The notes: generated by a model from the sequence alone, not told the origin. A DNA stretch of 64,000 nt from Pararhizobium gei (GCF_029223885.1 NZ_CP119409.1:3682501-3746500); one strand, 5' to 3'. Positions 44,620 to 54,416 are shown, counted from the first letter of the stretch. Made by a program: numbers and translations.

Positions 44620-45918
44620 ATGAAAGTCGCAGTTCTCGGCGCCGGCATCATCGGCGTCACGTCCGCATATCAGCTTGCCAAGGCAGGTCACGACGTTGTC
44701 GTCGTCGATCGCCAGCCCGGCCCGGCTCTGGAGACGAGCTTTGCCAATGCAGGCGAGGTTTCATTCGGCTATTGCTCGCCTTGGGCGGCGCCTGGCATAC
44801 CTCAGAAGGCTCTGAAGTGGATCTTCATGGAGCACGCTCCACTGATCCTTCGTCCGAAGTTCGATGCCGCCATGCTCTCATGGATGCTGAAGATGCTGTC
44901 GAACTGCACCTACGAAAAATACGCTCTCAACAAGAGCCGCATGCTCCGCCTCTCGGACTACAGTCGCGCCGCCTTGACGGAACTGCGTGAGGAAACCGGA
45001 ATCGCATACGACGAACGCATGCGGGGGACCTTGCAACTTTTCAGGAACCAGCAGCAGCTCGACGCCTCCGCAAAGGACGTGACCGCACTGGCCGCCGATG
45101 GGATTCCTTACGAGGTTCTCGATCGCGACGAATGCATTCGCTACGAACCCGCTTTGGCACACGTCCGCGAGAAGATCGTCGGAGGGCTTCTCACTCCGGA
45201 GGACGAGACTGGCGACTGCTTCAAGTTCGCCAATGCACTTGAGAAGAAGGCGGCCGATCTCGGCGTTCGGTTTTCCTACGGCACGCCGATAAGGGGCGTG
45301 GATGTGGAGTCCGGTCGTGTTCGGGGCGTCGTGACCGGCAGCGGTCGCATCTCCGTCGATGCTGTCGTCGTCGCGCAGGGAAGCTATTCGCCGCTGCTCC
45401 TGAAGCCTCACGGCATCAATCTCCCGGTCTATCCAGTCAAGGGATATTCCTTGACGATACCGATCGACGATCCTTCCAGATCACCTGAATCGACCGTGAT
45501 GGACGAGACCTACAAGATCGCCATCACGCGTCTCGGCGACCGCATCCGAGTTGGGGGAATGGCAGAGATTTCCGGCTACAACAACGATCTTCGTGCGGCA
45601 CGCAGGAAAACCCTTGAGCATTCCGTCACCAATCTGTTTCCTGGCGGCGACGTTTCGAAGGCAAGCTTCTGGTCCGGCCTGCGCCCCATGACGCCGGACG
45701 GCACCCCAGTCATTGGTCCCACGAAGATCAACGGACTTTATCTAAACACGGGCCACGGAACTCTAGGCTGGACCATGAGCACCGGATCTGCGCGGGTACT
45801 GTCAGATTTGGTCAGCGGCCGTCTACCTGAGATCGACGCCGCCGGACTTGCAATAAGCCGCTATGGCGGTTCGGCAAGCACCACGATCACCGAAAGAGAG
45901 CTGGCCCGGGAAACCTGA
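44620..45918 (+). CDS. dadA: D-amino acid dehydrogenase DadA
   Basis: 432-residue flavoprotein that oxidises D-alanine and other D-amino acids to oxo acids with transfer of electrons to the respiratory chain. [20 protein letters not shown] is the FAD motif; [25 protein letters not shown] and [19 protein letters not shown] are DadA signatures. It follows the alanine racemase remnant by 33 bases. With the aminotransferase upstream it would turn over alanine, but the local L-to-D step is lost. Confidence 0.93.
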   Translation: MKVAVLGAGIIGVTSAYQLAKAGHDVVVVDRQPGPALETSFANAGEVSFGYCSPWAAPGIPQKALKWIFMEHAPLILRPKFDAAMLSWMLKMLSNCTYEKYALNKSRMLRLSDYSRAALTELREETGIAYDERMRGTLQLFRNQQQLDASAKDVTALAADGIPYEVLDRDECIRYEPALAHVREKIVGGLLTPEDETGDCFKFANALEKKAADLGVRFSYGTPIRGVDVESGRVRGVVTGSGRISVDAVVVAQGSYSPLLLKPHGINLPVYPVKGYSLTIPIDDPSRSPESTVMDETYKIAITRLGDRIRVGGMAEISGYNNDLRAARRKTLEHSVTNLFPGGDVSKASFWSGLRPMTPDGTPVIGPTKINGLYLNTGHGTLGWTMSTGSARVLSDLVSGRLPEIDAAGLAISRYGGSASTTITERELARET

Positions 45919-46114
45919 ACAGTTTCGGGCGTTTTGACTTGTCTGCGGTTTCTTCCCAACCTTGAAAAGGAGGGTCTGGAGTGGACGGGATGGCGAGATT
46001 CCCTTCGAAAGAGCTACAGTCATTCTTCGGAGAGTATCTTGTTTCATGGCCAGGCACCCGCCCAGAAAGCCGAGACTATTTGATGACGTTTACGGGATGG
46101 GAAGCGACGCAAAC

Positions 46115-46405
46115 CTAGTCGATCCCGCCTATGACGAAGGACCGATAGTCCGCCCCGAGAAACCGGTGTTTCGCGGCAGCTTGGTATCCGGGACTGTCGT
46201 AAAAGGCGCGTGCCGCCTCCATAGTGGGAAAACTGACCATCACCACACCGTCGGGAGCTGCCCCCTCCAGAACGTCCTGAGGGCCGTGGGCGGCGAGTAC
46301 GGTTCCTCCCGACCCCCCCAGCAATGGCCTCAACATTTCCGCATAAGTCTGCAGTTCAGCTGCATCGCGGCTACGTTCTTGAATGAAAATGGCATAAGCG
46401 GTCAT
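46115..46405 (-). CDS. DUF1330 domain protein
   Basis: 96-residue dimeric alpha/beta-barrel-type protein. TAYAIFIQERSRDAAELQTY at the N-terminus and FPTMEAARAFYDSPGYQAAA in the second half are the DUF1330 pattern. Biochemical role unknown for the family. It stands alone on the minus strand, with about 195 bases of unassigned sequence after dadA. Confidence 0.85.
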   Translation of the reverse strand: MTAYAIFIQERSRDAAELQTYAEMLRPLLGGSGGTVLAAHGPQDVLEGAAPDGVVMVSFPTMEAARAFYDSPGYQAAAKHRFLGADYRSFVIGGID

Positions 46406-46633
46406 GTTAAATCTCCTTAAGAGTTCCGGACCCGGTCGGTTGCAATTGACGACCTTGCTTAAGACGGGTCGTTTGAAGGCTGCGCGGGCTTGTCGAGGTC
46501 GAAGACGATATCGATCGCAGGGCGGATTTCGAGCTACGCTAGCCGTTGACGGGGGATATGCGGGAGCCGGATCTGCAGGTCAGGGATCGACGGTCGTCGC
46601 CCTTTCCCGTCACATCCGCCTCCCGCATCGACA

Positions 46634-47059
46634 TCAGATCGTCTTAACGGTGATGGCGACGTCGATATTGCCCCTTACCGCGTTCGAATAGGGGCACGTC
46701 GCATGGGCCGCCTGTACGATTTCCTCAGCCGTTGCCTGATCGAGACCGGTGATCGCGACGTCGAGCGCCACTGAAAGTGCAAAACCACCGCTGCCATTTG
46801 GCTGCAAACCCACTTCGGCCACGACCACGATGTCAGTATCCTTCACCCTGATCGCCTTGTTGCGGGTGACGTGGATCACCGCATTTTCGAAGCAGGCCGC
46901 ATAGCCGGCCGCGAACAGTTGCTCGGGATTAGTCGCACCGCCCTTGCCGCCCATCGTCGTGGGCAGCGCCAGCGGAAGATCAAGAAGGCCGTCTTCGCTG
47001 CGGACGGTACCGCTGCGGCCACCGATCGCGGTAACTTTGGTGCTGTAGAGTGCGCTCAT
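46634..47059 (-). CDS. ohr: Organic hydroperoxide resistance protein Ohr
   Basis: 141-residue OsmC/Ohr-fold thiol peroxidase that reduces organic hydroperoxides. The two catalytic cysteines are present: Cys56 in YAACFENAVIHV and the second in HATCPYSNAVRG. GRSGTVRSEDGLLDLPLALP is the Ohr rather than OsmC pattern. No MarR-type ohrR is adjacent. It ends the short run that begins with the SDR gene at 47951, 13 bases away. Confidence 0.93.
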   Translation of the reverse strand: MSALYSTKVTAIGGRSGTVRSEDGLLDLPLALPTTMGGKGGATNPEQLFAAGYAACFENAVIHVTRNKAIRVKDTDIVVVAEVGLQPNGSGGFALSVALDVAITGLDQATAEEIVQAAHATCPYSNAVRGNIDVAITVKTI

Positions 47060-47072
47060 CCTCGGGCTCCTG

Positions 47073-47951
47073 TCACAGCATCTCTGACATGCCAAACGAG
47101 GTGAGCATCTCGTTCTGAATAGGGCGTACGGCCTCGTTCAGTCGATGGACACCGAAGTCCAGCCCTTCGGGCATGACGACCGTGCGCAATGGACGCCGCT
47201 CCGTAGCCTCGACCAGCTCCGCGATGGCATCGGCCACGCGCTGGGGCCGCGGGGGATTGGCCTCGTCCTGTCCATCATTGGCGTGCGCCTTGATCTGACC
47301 GGGGATCGCCGCGACCTCGCCGTAGGACGCAAGCACGGTCTGGTCGGATGGCTCCGGGCTCGACGAGATGAGGTTGCTCGGGAATGGCCCCGGCTCGACA
47401 ATGACGGAGTCGATTCCGAAGCCCTTCAGTTCATACCGATAGGCTTCGGCAAGCCCCTCGAGCGCAAACTTGCTCGCGGAGTAGGTGCCGAAGAACGGAA
47501 AAACCACCCGACCCATCAGGGATGTCACGTGCACGAGGAGTCCGCTGCCGGCGGCACGCATATGCGGCAGAACAGCGCGGTCTGCCCGTACGGCGCCGAA
47601 GAAATTCACCGCAAATAGCCGTTCGATGTCTGCCACCGTGTAGGCTTCGGTGACCCCGACGGGCATAAGTCCGGCATTGTTGACCAGAACATCGATCTTT
47701 CCGTGCTGCTTGAAGACCTGGTCGATCGTGGAATTGACCGAGGCCTCGTCGGCGACGTCCATTTCAAGGACTTGCAGCTCATGGCCTTCGGCTTTCGATG
47801 AGTCGATAAGGTCCGTTCGGACCTTAGCATTTCTTCCCTCAACGTCCCGCATGGTCGCAACCACCGTATGGCCCCGCCTTGCGAGTTCCAGCACCGTGAG
47901 GTTTCCGAAACCACTGCTTGCGCCTGTGACAATAACGACTTTTCCGCTCAT
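47073..47951 (-). CDS. Short-chain dehydrogenase, 292 residues
   Basis: Classical SDR with VIVTGASSGFGNLTVLELAR at residue 5, NNAG near 92 and the active-site SKFALEGLAEAYRYEL region preceded by YSASK. The ATMRD segment after strand two suggests NADPH use. Substrate unknown. It is divergent from the TetR gene at 48079 with palindromes between, so is probably its target, together with ohr. Confidence 0.87.
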   Translation of the reverse strand: MSGKVVIVTGASSGFGNLTVLELARRGHTVVATMRDVEGRNAKVRTDLIDSSKAEGHELQVLEMDVADEASVNSTIDQVFKQHGKIDVLVNNAGLMPVGVTEAYTVADIERLFAVNFFGAVRADRAVLPHMRAAGSGLLVHVTSLMGRVVFPFFGTYSASKFALEGLAEAYRYELKGFGIDSVIVEPGPFPSNLISSSPEPSDQTVLASYGEVAAIPGQIKAHANDGQDEANPPRPQRVADAIAELVEATERRPLRTVVMPEGLDFGVHRLNEAVRPIQNEMLTSFGMSEML

Positions 47952-47998
47952 CTTCAGTTCTCTCTCTTTGAAATCCTTTGGCCGTAAACCGTCAATAG

Positions 47999-48046
47999 AC
48001 AGACCTGTATGTATTTGCAATCCCGGAATTTACAGAATAGTCTGTC
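47999..48046. promoter_or_regulatory. Paired TetR-type operators
   Basis: ACAG-AC-CTGT (47999-48008) and ACAGA-ATAG-TCTGT (48033-48046) are two palindromes of the same core. They sit in larger inverted arms ATAGACAGAC (47995-48004) and GTCTGTCTAT (48040-48049), in the gap between the divergent SDR and TetR genes. Likely operators for the TetR protein. Confidence 0.65.
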
Positions 48047-48078
48047 TATATGTCGGCCAATGATCTGAGGTGACGGAA

Positions 48079-48702
48079 ATGCAGACGCGCAGCGTGCTTG
48101 AGTTTGTAGATGTGGATGGGCACTCGCTTGAAGCCCTCGCCCCGCGAGAGCGCATCTTAAAGACTGCTTCTGACCTGTTTTACCGGCTTAGCATCAACTC
48201 GGTCGGGATAGATCGGATCATCGCCGAGAGCGGCGTGGCGAAGATGACTTTTTACAAGCACTTCCCTTCGAAGGCCGCCCTCATCGCTACCTATCTGCGC
48301 CACAAGAGAGTCATCTGGTTCCAGATGCTCGCGACCGCGACCGAAAAGCCTGGCCTATCGCCACCTGAGCGGGTGCTCGCGATTTTCGACGCGATAGATG
48401 AACCGCTGCGCGCGCCTACTTTCCGCGGCTGTTCTTTCGCAAGAGGATTGGCGGAATTCGGACCCGAGGCAAACACCCCGGAGGTGCAGGCGACGATTGC
48501 CGAGTATTTCAAGGAACTGCATGAATTCGTTGCATCGCTCATTGAGCCGCTCGCTTTGAGTAACCCTGAGCGAACCATCATCCAGATCTTGTCGCTTCTC
48601 CAAGGCTCGTTTGTGATGGCGCAATCCATTCCTAACGGTGAAATTGTCGCGGCAAACCGCGATGCGGCCAGACTGCTATTGGAGCATTGGCTGTCCGACT
48701 GA
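48079..48702 (+). CDS. TetR-family regulator
   Basis: 207-residue regulator with helix-turn-helix ILKTASDLFYRLSINSVGID and GVAKMTFYKHFPSKAALIAT. The ATG at 48079 follows CTGAGG; an in-frame GTG at 48070 overlaps that site. The divergent SDR/ohr unit is the probable target. The conserved Cys in RGCSFARGLAEFG could act as a sensor, which is speculation. Confidence 0.88.
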   Translation: MQTRSVLEFVDVDGHSLEALAPRERILKTASDLFYRLSINSVGIDRIIAESGVAKMTFYKHFPSKAALIATYLRHKRVIWFQMLATATEKPGLSPPERVLAIFDAIDEPLRAPTFRGCSFARGLAEFGPEANTPEVQATIAEYFKELHEFVASLIEPLALSNPERTIIQILSLLQGSFVMAQSIPNGEIVAANRDAARLLLEHWLSD

Positions 48703-48851
48703 TTCCGTCAGGCAGGCGCCCCGATTGGCGCCTTCCCTCTCCGACCCAACAACTTTCGCACAGCCTGCAGAAAATCCTGGGGAGGCCAGGCAGCGCAATT
48801 CTCTCGTTCTGGCAATGCGCGATGCCCGGTTGCTGCAGCGGGATATGCCAC

Positions 48852-49235
48852 TTACGCCGGATCCTGCGATACGGCAGCACGAGCATCACGTCGCATGAAA
48901 GCCCAGTCGATAAGTTCCGCCATAGACGGACCGAGCGCGATCCCCATCTCACTGAGTGCATATTCTACCCTTGGTGGAACCTGAGGGAACACGGTCCGCG
49001 TGATGATCCCGTCTTTTTCCAGCTCCTTGAGTTGCTGAATGAGCATCTTCTGGTTCACGCCCTCTACACGCTTCTCAAGTTCCGAGAACCTTAGCGGACC
49101 CTTTGCACCGAACAGCTGGCAGATAATGACAATTTTCCACTTGCCCTCAAGCACTTGCAATGCGTCCCTTGTCGCAGCTGCCCAGATCATTTGCTGTTTG
49201 GGATCGTCACAATGCCAGTCACGCTCTTTTGCCAT
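48852..49235 (-). CDS. HxlR-family regulator
   Basis: 127-residue winged-helix protein: ALQVLEGKWKIVIICQLF, LRFSELEKRVEGVNQKML and LKELEKDGIITRTVFPQVPP are the HxlR core. A single cysteine near the N-terminus (WHCDD) and another in the DNA-binding domain (IICQL) match the redox/quinone-sensing type. The start at 49235 has TGGAGGTAAGT upstream. It probably controls itself and the divergent reductase at 49603. Confidence 0.9.
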   Translation of the reverse strand: MAKERDWHCDDPKQQMIWAAATRDALQVLEGKWKIVIICQLFGAKGPLRFSELEKRVEGVNQKMLIQQLKELEKDGIITRTVFPQVPPRVEYALSEMGIALGPSMAELIDWAFMRRDARAAVSQDPA

Positions 49236-49253
49236 ACTTACCTCCAAGAGAGT

Positions 49254-49273
49254 TACCTACTTTTTGGTAGGTA
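49254..49273. promoter_or_regulatory. HxlR-type operator
   Basis: TACCTAC - 6 bases - GTAGGTA is a perfect inverted repeat 18 bases upstream of the HxlR ATG. A further half-site (GTACCTA) lies near 49292. Position fits autoregulation. Confidence 0.68.
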
Positions 49274-49602
49274 CTTGCTCAATTCTCTAGTTGTACCTAT
49301 TCTTCGGAGCGACATCAACTGCAATGAGCAATGAAAGAACCTCATGAATGAAGACAACGGTATTCCGTGACCTCGCCTGCAAGGGCACATTCCGTGCCGA
49401 ACGCTCACCTGAAAACCGGGAGCGATGAGCGAGCACTGTTGCTGCTGTTGATGATCGCGCCGGCAATCATTTCTGTGTGGGCGGGAAAAGCAGGCATGCG
49501 CTGGCGACGTTGGCGGCGAACCGATCTCCGATCGGCAAGGCAATCTTCAACGCCACGATCTTTGGCCGACAGCCCCACGATCTCAACAAAAAGGAGAATA
49601 CA
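49274..49602. other. Gap upstream of the reductase gene
   Basis: About 330 bases with no convincing gene. The open frame ahead of the reductase (from 49477) has no ribosome site or family similarity. The promoter of the reductase gene is expected here. Confidence 0.45.
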
Positions 49603-50349
49603 ATGAAAATCGGTATCATCGGTGTCGGTAATATTGGCAAAACCATTGCACAGCGATTGAGCGCGGCAGGACACCACGTCAAGGTCGCCAACTCGCGCGG
49701 TCCTGAAACGATCGAGGCGGACGTCCTTTCTTCGGGTGCCCGCGCTGTCACGGTCCAAGACGCAGCCACGGACGTAGAAGCCTTGATACTTTCCATTCCG
49801 CTCAATCGCATTGGCGACATCGCCTCGCTGGTATCGTCTTTGCCGGCAGAGACGGTCGTCATAGACACGTCGAACTACTACCCGATGCGCGACGGCAAAA
49901 TCGAGGAACTGGAACAGGGAAAAGTCGAAAGTGTCTGGGTCAGCGAACATCTGGGTCGCCCTATCGTGAAGGCGTGGAACGCGATCGGCACATACTCATT
50001 TGCTCACAAAAACAAACCTGAGGGCCACACTGACAGGATCGCTATTCCCGTGGCGGCCGACGATGACCGTGACCGCAAGGTCGGTATGGCCCTGGTCGAA
50101 GCAACCGGTTTCACGGCCTTCGATGCTGGCGCAATTTCAGAATCCTGGCGGCAACAACCCGGTTCGCCGGCATATTGCACCGACCTTACGCGCGACGAAA
50201 TACCAGATGCCCTGGCTGCGGCTGAAAAGACCCGACTTCCGAAGCGACGCGACCTTGCCGCTGCTGCCTTCCAGGAAAGGCTCGAGAGCGGCCAGACGGG
50301 GCCGTTCGGAGATTATCTGGTCAACCTGAACCGGGCGATCTACCGGTAA
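49603..50349 (+). CDS. NAD(P)-binding reductase, F420-dependent NADP oxidoreductase-like
   Basis: 248-residue protein of the NADP oxidoreductase/coenzyme-F420 family. MKIGIIGVGNIGKTIAQRLS is the dinucleotide fold, with VKVANSRGPET as the phosphate-binding turn for NADP. DTSNYYPMRDGKIEEL and VKAWNAIGTYSFAH are family features. Rhizobia lack F420, so a different electron donor or acceptor is likely. The ATG at 49603 has AAAGGAGAA upstream; the frame above is ignored. Confidence 0.82.
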   Translation: MKIGIIGVGNIGKTIAQRLSAAGHHVKVANSRGPETIEADVLSSGARAVTVQDAATDVEALILSIPLNRIGDIASLVSSLPAETVVIDTSNYYPMRDGKIEELEQGKVESVWVSEHLGRPIVKAWNAIGTYSFAHKNKPEGHTDRIAIPVAADDDRDRKVGMALVEATGFTAFDAGAISESWRQQPGSPAYCTDLTRDEIPDALAAAEKTRLPKRRDLAAAAFQERLESGQTGPFGDYLVNLNRAIYR

Positions 50350-50420
50350 CGCTTGGAGGCCACAGCTTCCGCGGCGACCGCTGTGGCCTCTCCTGTCTTG
50401 CGACAACACTAGGGACAATC

Positions 50421-51743
50421 ATGACCAGACAGATGATCATCGGCATGCTTTTCGGTAACGGCTATGGTTCGCAGCCGGGATCCTGGAGAATGCCGGGGGT
50501 CGATCCCCGGAACTACACGAACTTCGACAGCCAGGTGCGCTATGCCCAGTCGGCGGAACGGGGCAAGTTTCAGTTCCTGTTCATGCCGGACTTTCCGGCG
50601 CTGACCGGCAATGTCGAAACCGAAGCACCGATGATCAACATCGATCCGATGATAACGCTCGCGGCCGTCGCGCGCGGGACCGAACGGATCGGGTTGGTCG
50701 CGACCGGTTCGACCACATTCAACGAGCCTTATAACCTTGCACGGCAGTTCAAGGCTCTCGACCTGATGAGCCATGGCCGGGCGGGATGGAATGCGGTCCC
50801 TAGCAGCGATCCGGCGATCGCCGCCAATTATGGTCGCAATCTTCCGCCCCGTAGCGAAAAGTATCAGCGGTTGCACGAGTCGATCCAGATCGTTCAGGCC
50901 CTCTGGGGTAGCTGGGAACAGGGAGCATGGCTGCACGACGCCGCGTCGGGGCGTTTCGCGGATGCTTCGAGGATACGGCCAATCAATCTTCAGGGAAACT
51001 ACGTTGGTTCCAGCGGTCCGCTGCCGCTGCCGCCATCCGAACAGGGTCAGCCGGTCATCTTCCAGGCGGGCGGCGGCGATCAGGGACTGGAGGTCGCGGC
51101 CCGTTATGCAAGCGGCGTGATCGGGGCGGTCTACACCATCCAGGCGGCCCGTGCCCAGCGCATGGCGCTCCGCAACGCTGCGGAACGTGTTGGTCGCGAT
51201 CCTGACGAGATAAAGTTTTTCCCCGGCCTCATGACGACGATCACGCCCGACAGACGAAGCGGGCTTGATCGCCGGATTACGGTCAGCGGGGAAACCTTCC
51301 CGCAGCGCGTAGAATATCTCGGGCAGATGTTGGGATTGCAGCTAGACGCGGCACGGCTCGACGAGCCGCTGTCAACGGCTCAACTTGTGACTGCTCGCCC
51401 TTCACCGCGCGATCCCCGGTCGGCCCGTGCCCTCGACATCGCTCGGGAGGGCTGGAGCCTGCGGGATATTCTGGCGCATGGCGTGATCGACTACCACCCG
51501 GTCATCGCCGGCCCGGCGGTCGAAGCTGCCGACCATATGCAGACCTGGTTCGAGGCGGGTGCGGCCGATGGCTTCTGGCTGTCGCCCGACGTCTACGAGG
51601 ACGGTATCGATGCGCTCGTCGATCAGGTGGTCCCTCTCCTGCAGGAACGCGGACTATTTCATCACGACTACTCGGGAACGACCCTGCGCGACCATCTCGG
51701 CGCCCCGCCCCGGTACGGGCTTGATACGCGTATCATGCTGTGA
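50421..51743 (+). CDS. FMN-dependent monooxygenase, NtaA/SnaA/DszA family
   Basis: 440-residue luciferase-like flavin monooxygenase. SAERGKFQFLFMPDF, RGTERIGLVATGSTTFNEPY and the RAGWNAVPSSDPAIAANYG segment are hallmarks of the NtaA/SnaA/DszA branch, which cleaves chelators, sulfones or aromatic compounds using a separate flavin reductase. Substrate unknown. It follows the reductase gene by 71 bases and may be co-expressed; no classical flavin reductase adjoins it. Confidence 0.88.
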   Translation: MTRQMIIGMLFGNGYGSQPGSWRMPGVDPRNYTNFDSQVRYAQSAERGKFQFLFMPDFPALTGNVETEAPMINIDPMITLAAVARGTERIGLVATGSTTFNEPYNLARQFKALDLMSHGRAGWNAVPSSDPAIAANYGRNLPPRSEKYQRLHESIQIVQALWGSWEQGAWLHDAASGRFADASRIRPINLQGNYVGSSGPLPLPPSEQGQPVIFQAGGGDQGLEVAARYASGVIGAVYTIQAARAQRMALRNAAERVGRDPDEIKFFPGLMTTITPDRRSGLDRRITVSGETFPQRVEYLGQMLGLQLDAARLDEPLSTAQLVTARPSPRDPRSARALDIAREGWSLRDILAHGVIDYHPVIAGPAVEAADHMQTWFEAGAADGFWLSPDVYEDGIDALVDQVVPLLQERGLFHHDYSGTTLRDHLGAPPRYGLDTRIML

Positions 51744-51833
51744 ACGGAAAATAGGTGCGCGCCAGATCGCGCTGCGTATCAGTCTAAGAAAAAGCGTCGG
51801 GAGCTTCATGAACGCTCCCGACGCACGACACCA

Positions 51834-52997
51834 CTACTCGGCGAGTTCACGCATGACCTTGATCAGGTCGGACTTGCCTTCGAAGCCGATGCCCGGCAGT
51901 TCCGGCATGGTGATGTGGCCGTCGATGACCTTCACGCCGTCCGGGAAGCCGCCATAGGGCTGGAACAGATCCGGATAGCTCTCGTTACCGCCCAGCCCGA
52001 GGCCAGCGGCGATGTTGAGCGACATCTGGTGACCGCCATGCGGGATGCAGCGCGACGGCGACCAGCCGAACTGGCGCAGCACGTCGAGCGTGCGAAGGTA
52101 CTCGACGAGACCGTACGAAAGCGCGCAGTCGAACTGCAGGAAGTCACGGTCGGGCCGCATGCCGCCGTGGCGCAGCAGGTTGCGGGCATCCTGGTGGGAG
52201 AAGAGGTTTTCGCCGGTCGCCATCGGGCCATCGTAGAATTCGGAGATCGCCGCCTGCAGCGAATAGTCCAGCGGGTCGCCGATTTCCTCGTACCAGAAGA
52301 GCGGGTAGTCGCGGAGCATCTTGGCATAGGCGATGCCGGTCTCCAGATCGAAGCGACCGTTTGCATCCACTGCAAGCTTCGCCTGCGAGCCGATTTCCTC
52401 CAGGACGGATTCGATGCGGCCGCGGTCTTCGTCAATGGAGGCGCCGCCGATCTTCATTTTCACGACATTGTAGCCGCGGTCGAGATAGCCGCGCATTTCC
52501 TTGCGCAGCGCGCTGTTGTCCTTGCCTGGGTAGTAGTAGCCGCCGGCGGCATAGACGAAGACCTTCGGGTTGGCTTCCCGGCCCTTCATGTCGGCGAGAT
52601 GGCGAAAGAGCGGCTTGCCCTCGATCTTGGCGACCGCATCCCAGATCGCCATGTCGATGGTGCCAACGGCGACCGACCGCTCGCCATGACCGCCGGGCTT
52701 TTCGTTCATCATCATTTTCGCCCAGATCTTGTGCGGGTCGAGATTTGTGCCGATGTCGTTGATCAGGTCTGCCGGATCGGCTTCGAGAATACGGTCCTTG
52801 AACCGTTCGCGGATAAGGCCACCCTGGCCATAACGACCGTTCGAGTTGAAGCCATAGCCGACGACGCGGCGACCGTCCCTGACGACATCGGTGACGACGG
52901 CGACGAGGCTGGCTGTCATCTTCGAGAAGTCGATATAGGCATTGCGGATGGGCGAAGCGATGGGCTTGGTGACTTCGCAGACGTCGACGATACGCAT
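51834..52997 (-). CDS. tarD: D(-)-tartrate dehydratase, enolase superfamily
   Basis: 387-residue enzyme converting D-tartrate to oxaloacetate. Expected catalytic and metal residues are all seen: Lys182 in NVVKMKIGG, Asp211 in AVDANGRFD, Glu237 in WYEEIGDPLDY, Glu263 in ATGENLF and His320 in CIPHGGHQMS. As I recall the Bradyrhizobium TarD numbering (Lys184, Asp213, Glu239, Glu265, His322), every site is offset by exactly two. Neighbouring tartrate dehydrogenase and tricarboxylate-type transporter genes support the role. Confidence 0.92.
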   Translation of the reverse strand: MRIVDVCEVTKPIASPIRNAYIDFSKMTASLVAVVTDVVRDGRRVVGYGFNSNGRYGQGGLIRERFKDRILEADPADLINDIGTNLDPHKIWAKMMMNEKPGGHGERSVAVGTIDMAIWDAVAKIEGKPLFRHLADMKGREANPKVFVYAAGGYYYPGKDNSALRKEMRGYLDRGYNVVKMKIGGASIDEDRGRIESVLEEIGSQAKLAVDANGRFDLETGIAYAKMLRDYPLFWYEEIGDPLDYSLQAAISEFYDGPMATGENLFSHQDARNLLRHGGMRPDRDFLQFDCALSYGLVEYLRTLDVLRQFGWSPSRCIPHGGHQMSLNIAAGLGLGGNESYPDLFQPYGGFPDGVKVIDGHITMPELPGIGFEGKSDLIKVMRELAE

Positions 52998-53315
52998 TTG
53001 GATCTCCCGTTCAGTTTTTAGGTAGGTAGCGAATGTGGCCTCTCTGCCGCACCTTCGTAGCGATCAGACGAGAGGACTAAAGCCTTGGTAGCCGGGGGTA
53101 GCCGCACATTCCAATGCTCTGACGATTTGTATTAGTGCCGTTTCGGCATGGCATCTCTCACAGTTCGACGAAATGGAATGAAGAATATGCGGCAGAAACA
53201 AGGGGAACTGACTGCACCGGCTCTATCCGGCTCCACAGCAATGATTGCCGCCTATGCCGCTTTGGCTTCAAATAGTGGTTACCTGCCGGCGCACTCATTA
53301 CCTAAGCCGGTCATG
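52998..53315. other. Gap between tartrate dehydratase and dehydrogenase genes
   Basis: About 318 bases. No convincing gene, RNA or long repeat. The dehydratase promoter (minus strand) is expected here, so the dehydratase is probably transcribed apart from the dehydrogenase-transporter group. Confidence 0.45.
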
Positions 53316-54404
53316 TCATCCAAGAGTCTCCGCGACGGCAGTTCCGCAGGTGACGGTATCCGCGCTTCCGCCAAGGTCGCGTGTCCGCAGCCTTTGGTCC
53401 GCGAGAACGGTCTCGATGCCAGCCATCACGGCTGCGCTGGCGTCATACTCTCCAAGATGTTCCAGCATCATCGCGGCCGACCATATCTGGCCGATCGGAT
53501 TGGCAACGCCCTGTCCTGCGATGTCCGGCGCCGATCCGTGGACGGGCTCGAACAAAGAGGGGAATTTCCGCTCCGGGTTGATGTTTCCCGACGGCGCGAT
53601 GCCGATCGTACCGGTGCAGGCCGGTCCCAGATCAGACAGGATGTCGCCGAACAGGTTTGATGCCACAACCACGTCGAAGCGATCGGGATTGAGAACAAAA
53701 TGGGCGCAGAGAATATCGATATGGTATTTGTCCCAGGCGATATCCGGATAGGACTTCGCCATCTCCTCGACCCTCTCGTCCCAATAGGGCATCGAGATGG
53801 AGATACCGTTCGACTTGGTGGCGGAGGTCAGCCGCTTGCGGGGGCGCGTCTGCGCGAGATCGAAGGCGAATTTCAGGATCCGATCGACGCCGATGCGCGT
53901 CATCACCGTTTCCTGGAGAACCGTTTCCCGCTCGGTTCCCGGGAAAATGCGCCCGCCGACCGATGAATATTCGCCCTCGGTGTTTTCACGGACGACGTAG
54001 AAATCGATGTCCCCTGGACCACGCCCGGCCAGCGGCGAGGTCACGCCCGGCATCAACCGCACGGGCCTCAGACTGACATACTGGTCGAACTCGCGCCGGA
54101 ACCGGATGAGCGAGCCCCAGAGCGAGATATGGTCGGGAACGATCTCTGGCCAGCCGACTGCGCCGAAGAAGATGGCATCATGGCTGCCGATCTGCGCCTT
54201 CCAGTCCTCCGGCATCATTTGGCCGTGCTTCACGTAGTAGTCGCAGGAGGCAAAGTCGAAGGTGTCGATCTGGAGCTCGAAGCCGAACTTCTTCGACGCC
54301 GCTTCAAGAACCCGGAGGCCTTCGGGAACGACTTCCTTGCCGATGCCGTCACCGGCGATGGAAGCGATCTTGTGTATGCGGTTGGTTCTTTTTTCCAAAG
54401 TCAT
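53316..54404 (-). CDS. ttuC: Tartrate dehydrogenase/decarboxylase (TtuC)
   Basis: 362-residue beta-decarboxylating dehydrogenase of the isocitrate/isopropylmalate family, NAD- and Mn-dependent. ASIAGDGIGKEVVPEGLRVL, FYVVRENTEGEYSSVGGRI and SNLFGDILSDLGPACTGTIG are typical, and FEPVHGSAPDIAGQGVANP holds the cofactor loop. The GTG(I)-free region AQTRPRKRLTSATKSNGISI is that of TtuC/D-malate enzymes. It would act on tartrate or D-malate. 12 bases separate it from tctA. Confidence 0.92.
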   Translation of the reverse strand: MTLEKRTNRIHKIASIAGDGIGKEVVPEGLRVLEAASKKFGFELQIDTFDFASCDYYVKHGQMMPEDWKAQIGSHDAIFFGAVGWPEIVPDHISLWGSLIRFRREFDQYVSLRPVRLMPGVTSPLAGRGPGDIDFYVVRENTEGEYSSVGGRIFPGTERETVLQETVMTRIGVDRILKFAFDLAQTRPRKRLTSATKSNGISISMPYWDERVEEMAKSYPDIAWDKYHIDILCAHFVLNPDRFDVVVASNLFGDILSDLGPACTGTIGIAPSGNINPERKFPSLFEPVHGSAPDIAGQGVANPIGQIWSAAMMLEHLGEYDASAAVMAGIETVLADQRLRTRDLGGSADTVTCGTAVAETLG

Positions 54405-54416
54405 GCTCCAATTCTA

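Noticed and set aside
46046..46120. Short plus-strand frame MARHPPRKPRLFDDVYG after dadA
   Set aside because: Only about 24 codons before a stop, no ribosome site of note and no recognisable family; could be a tiny relic but is not supportable.
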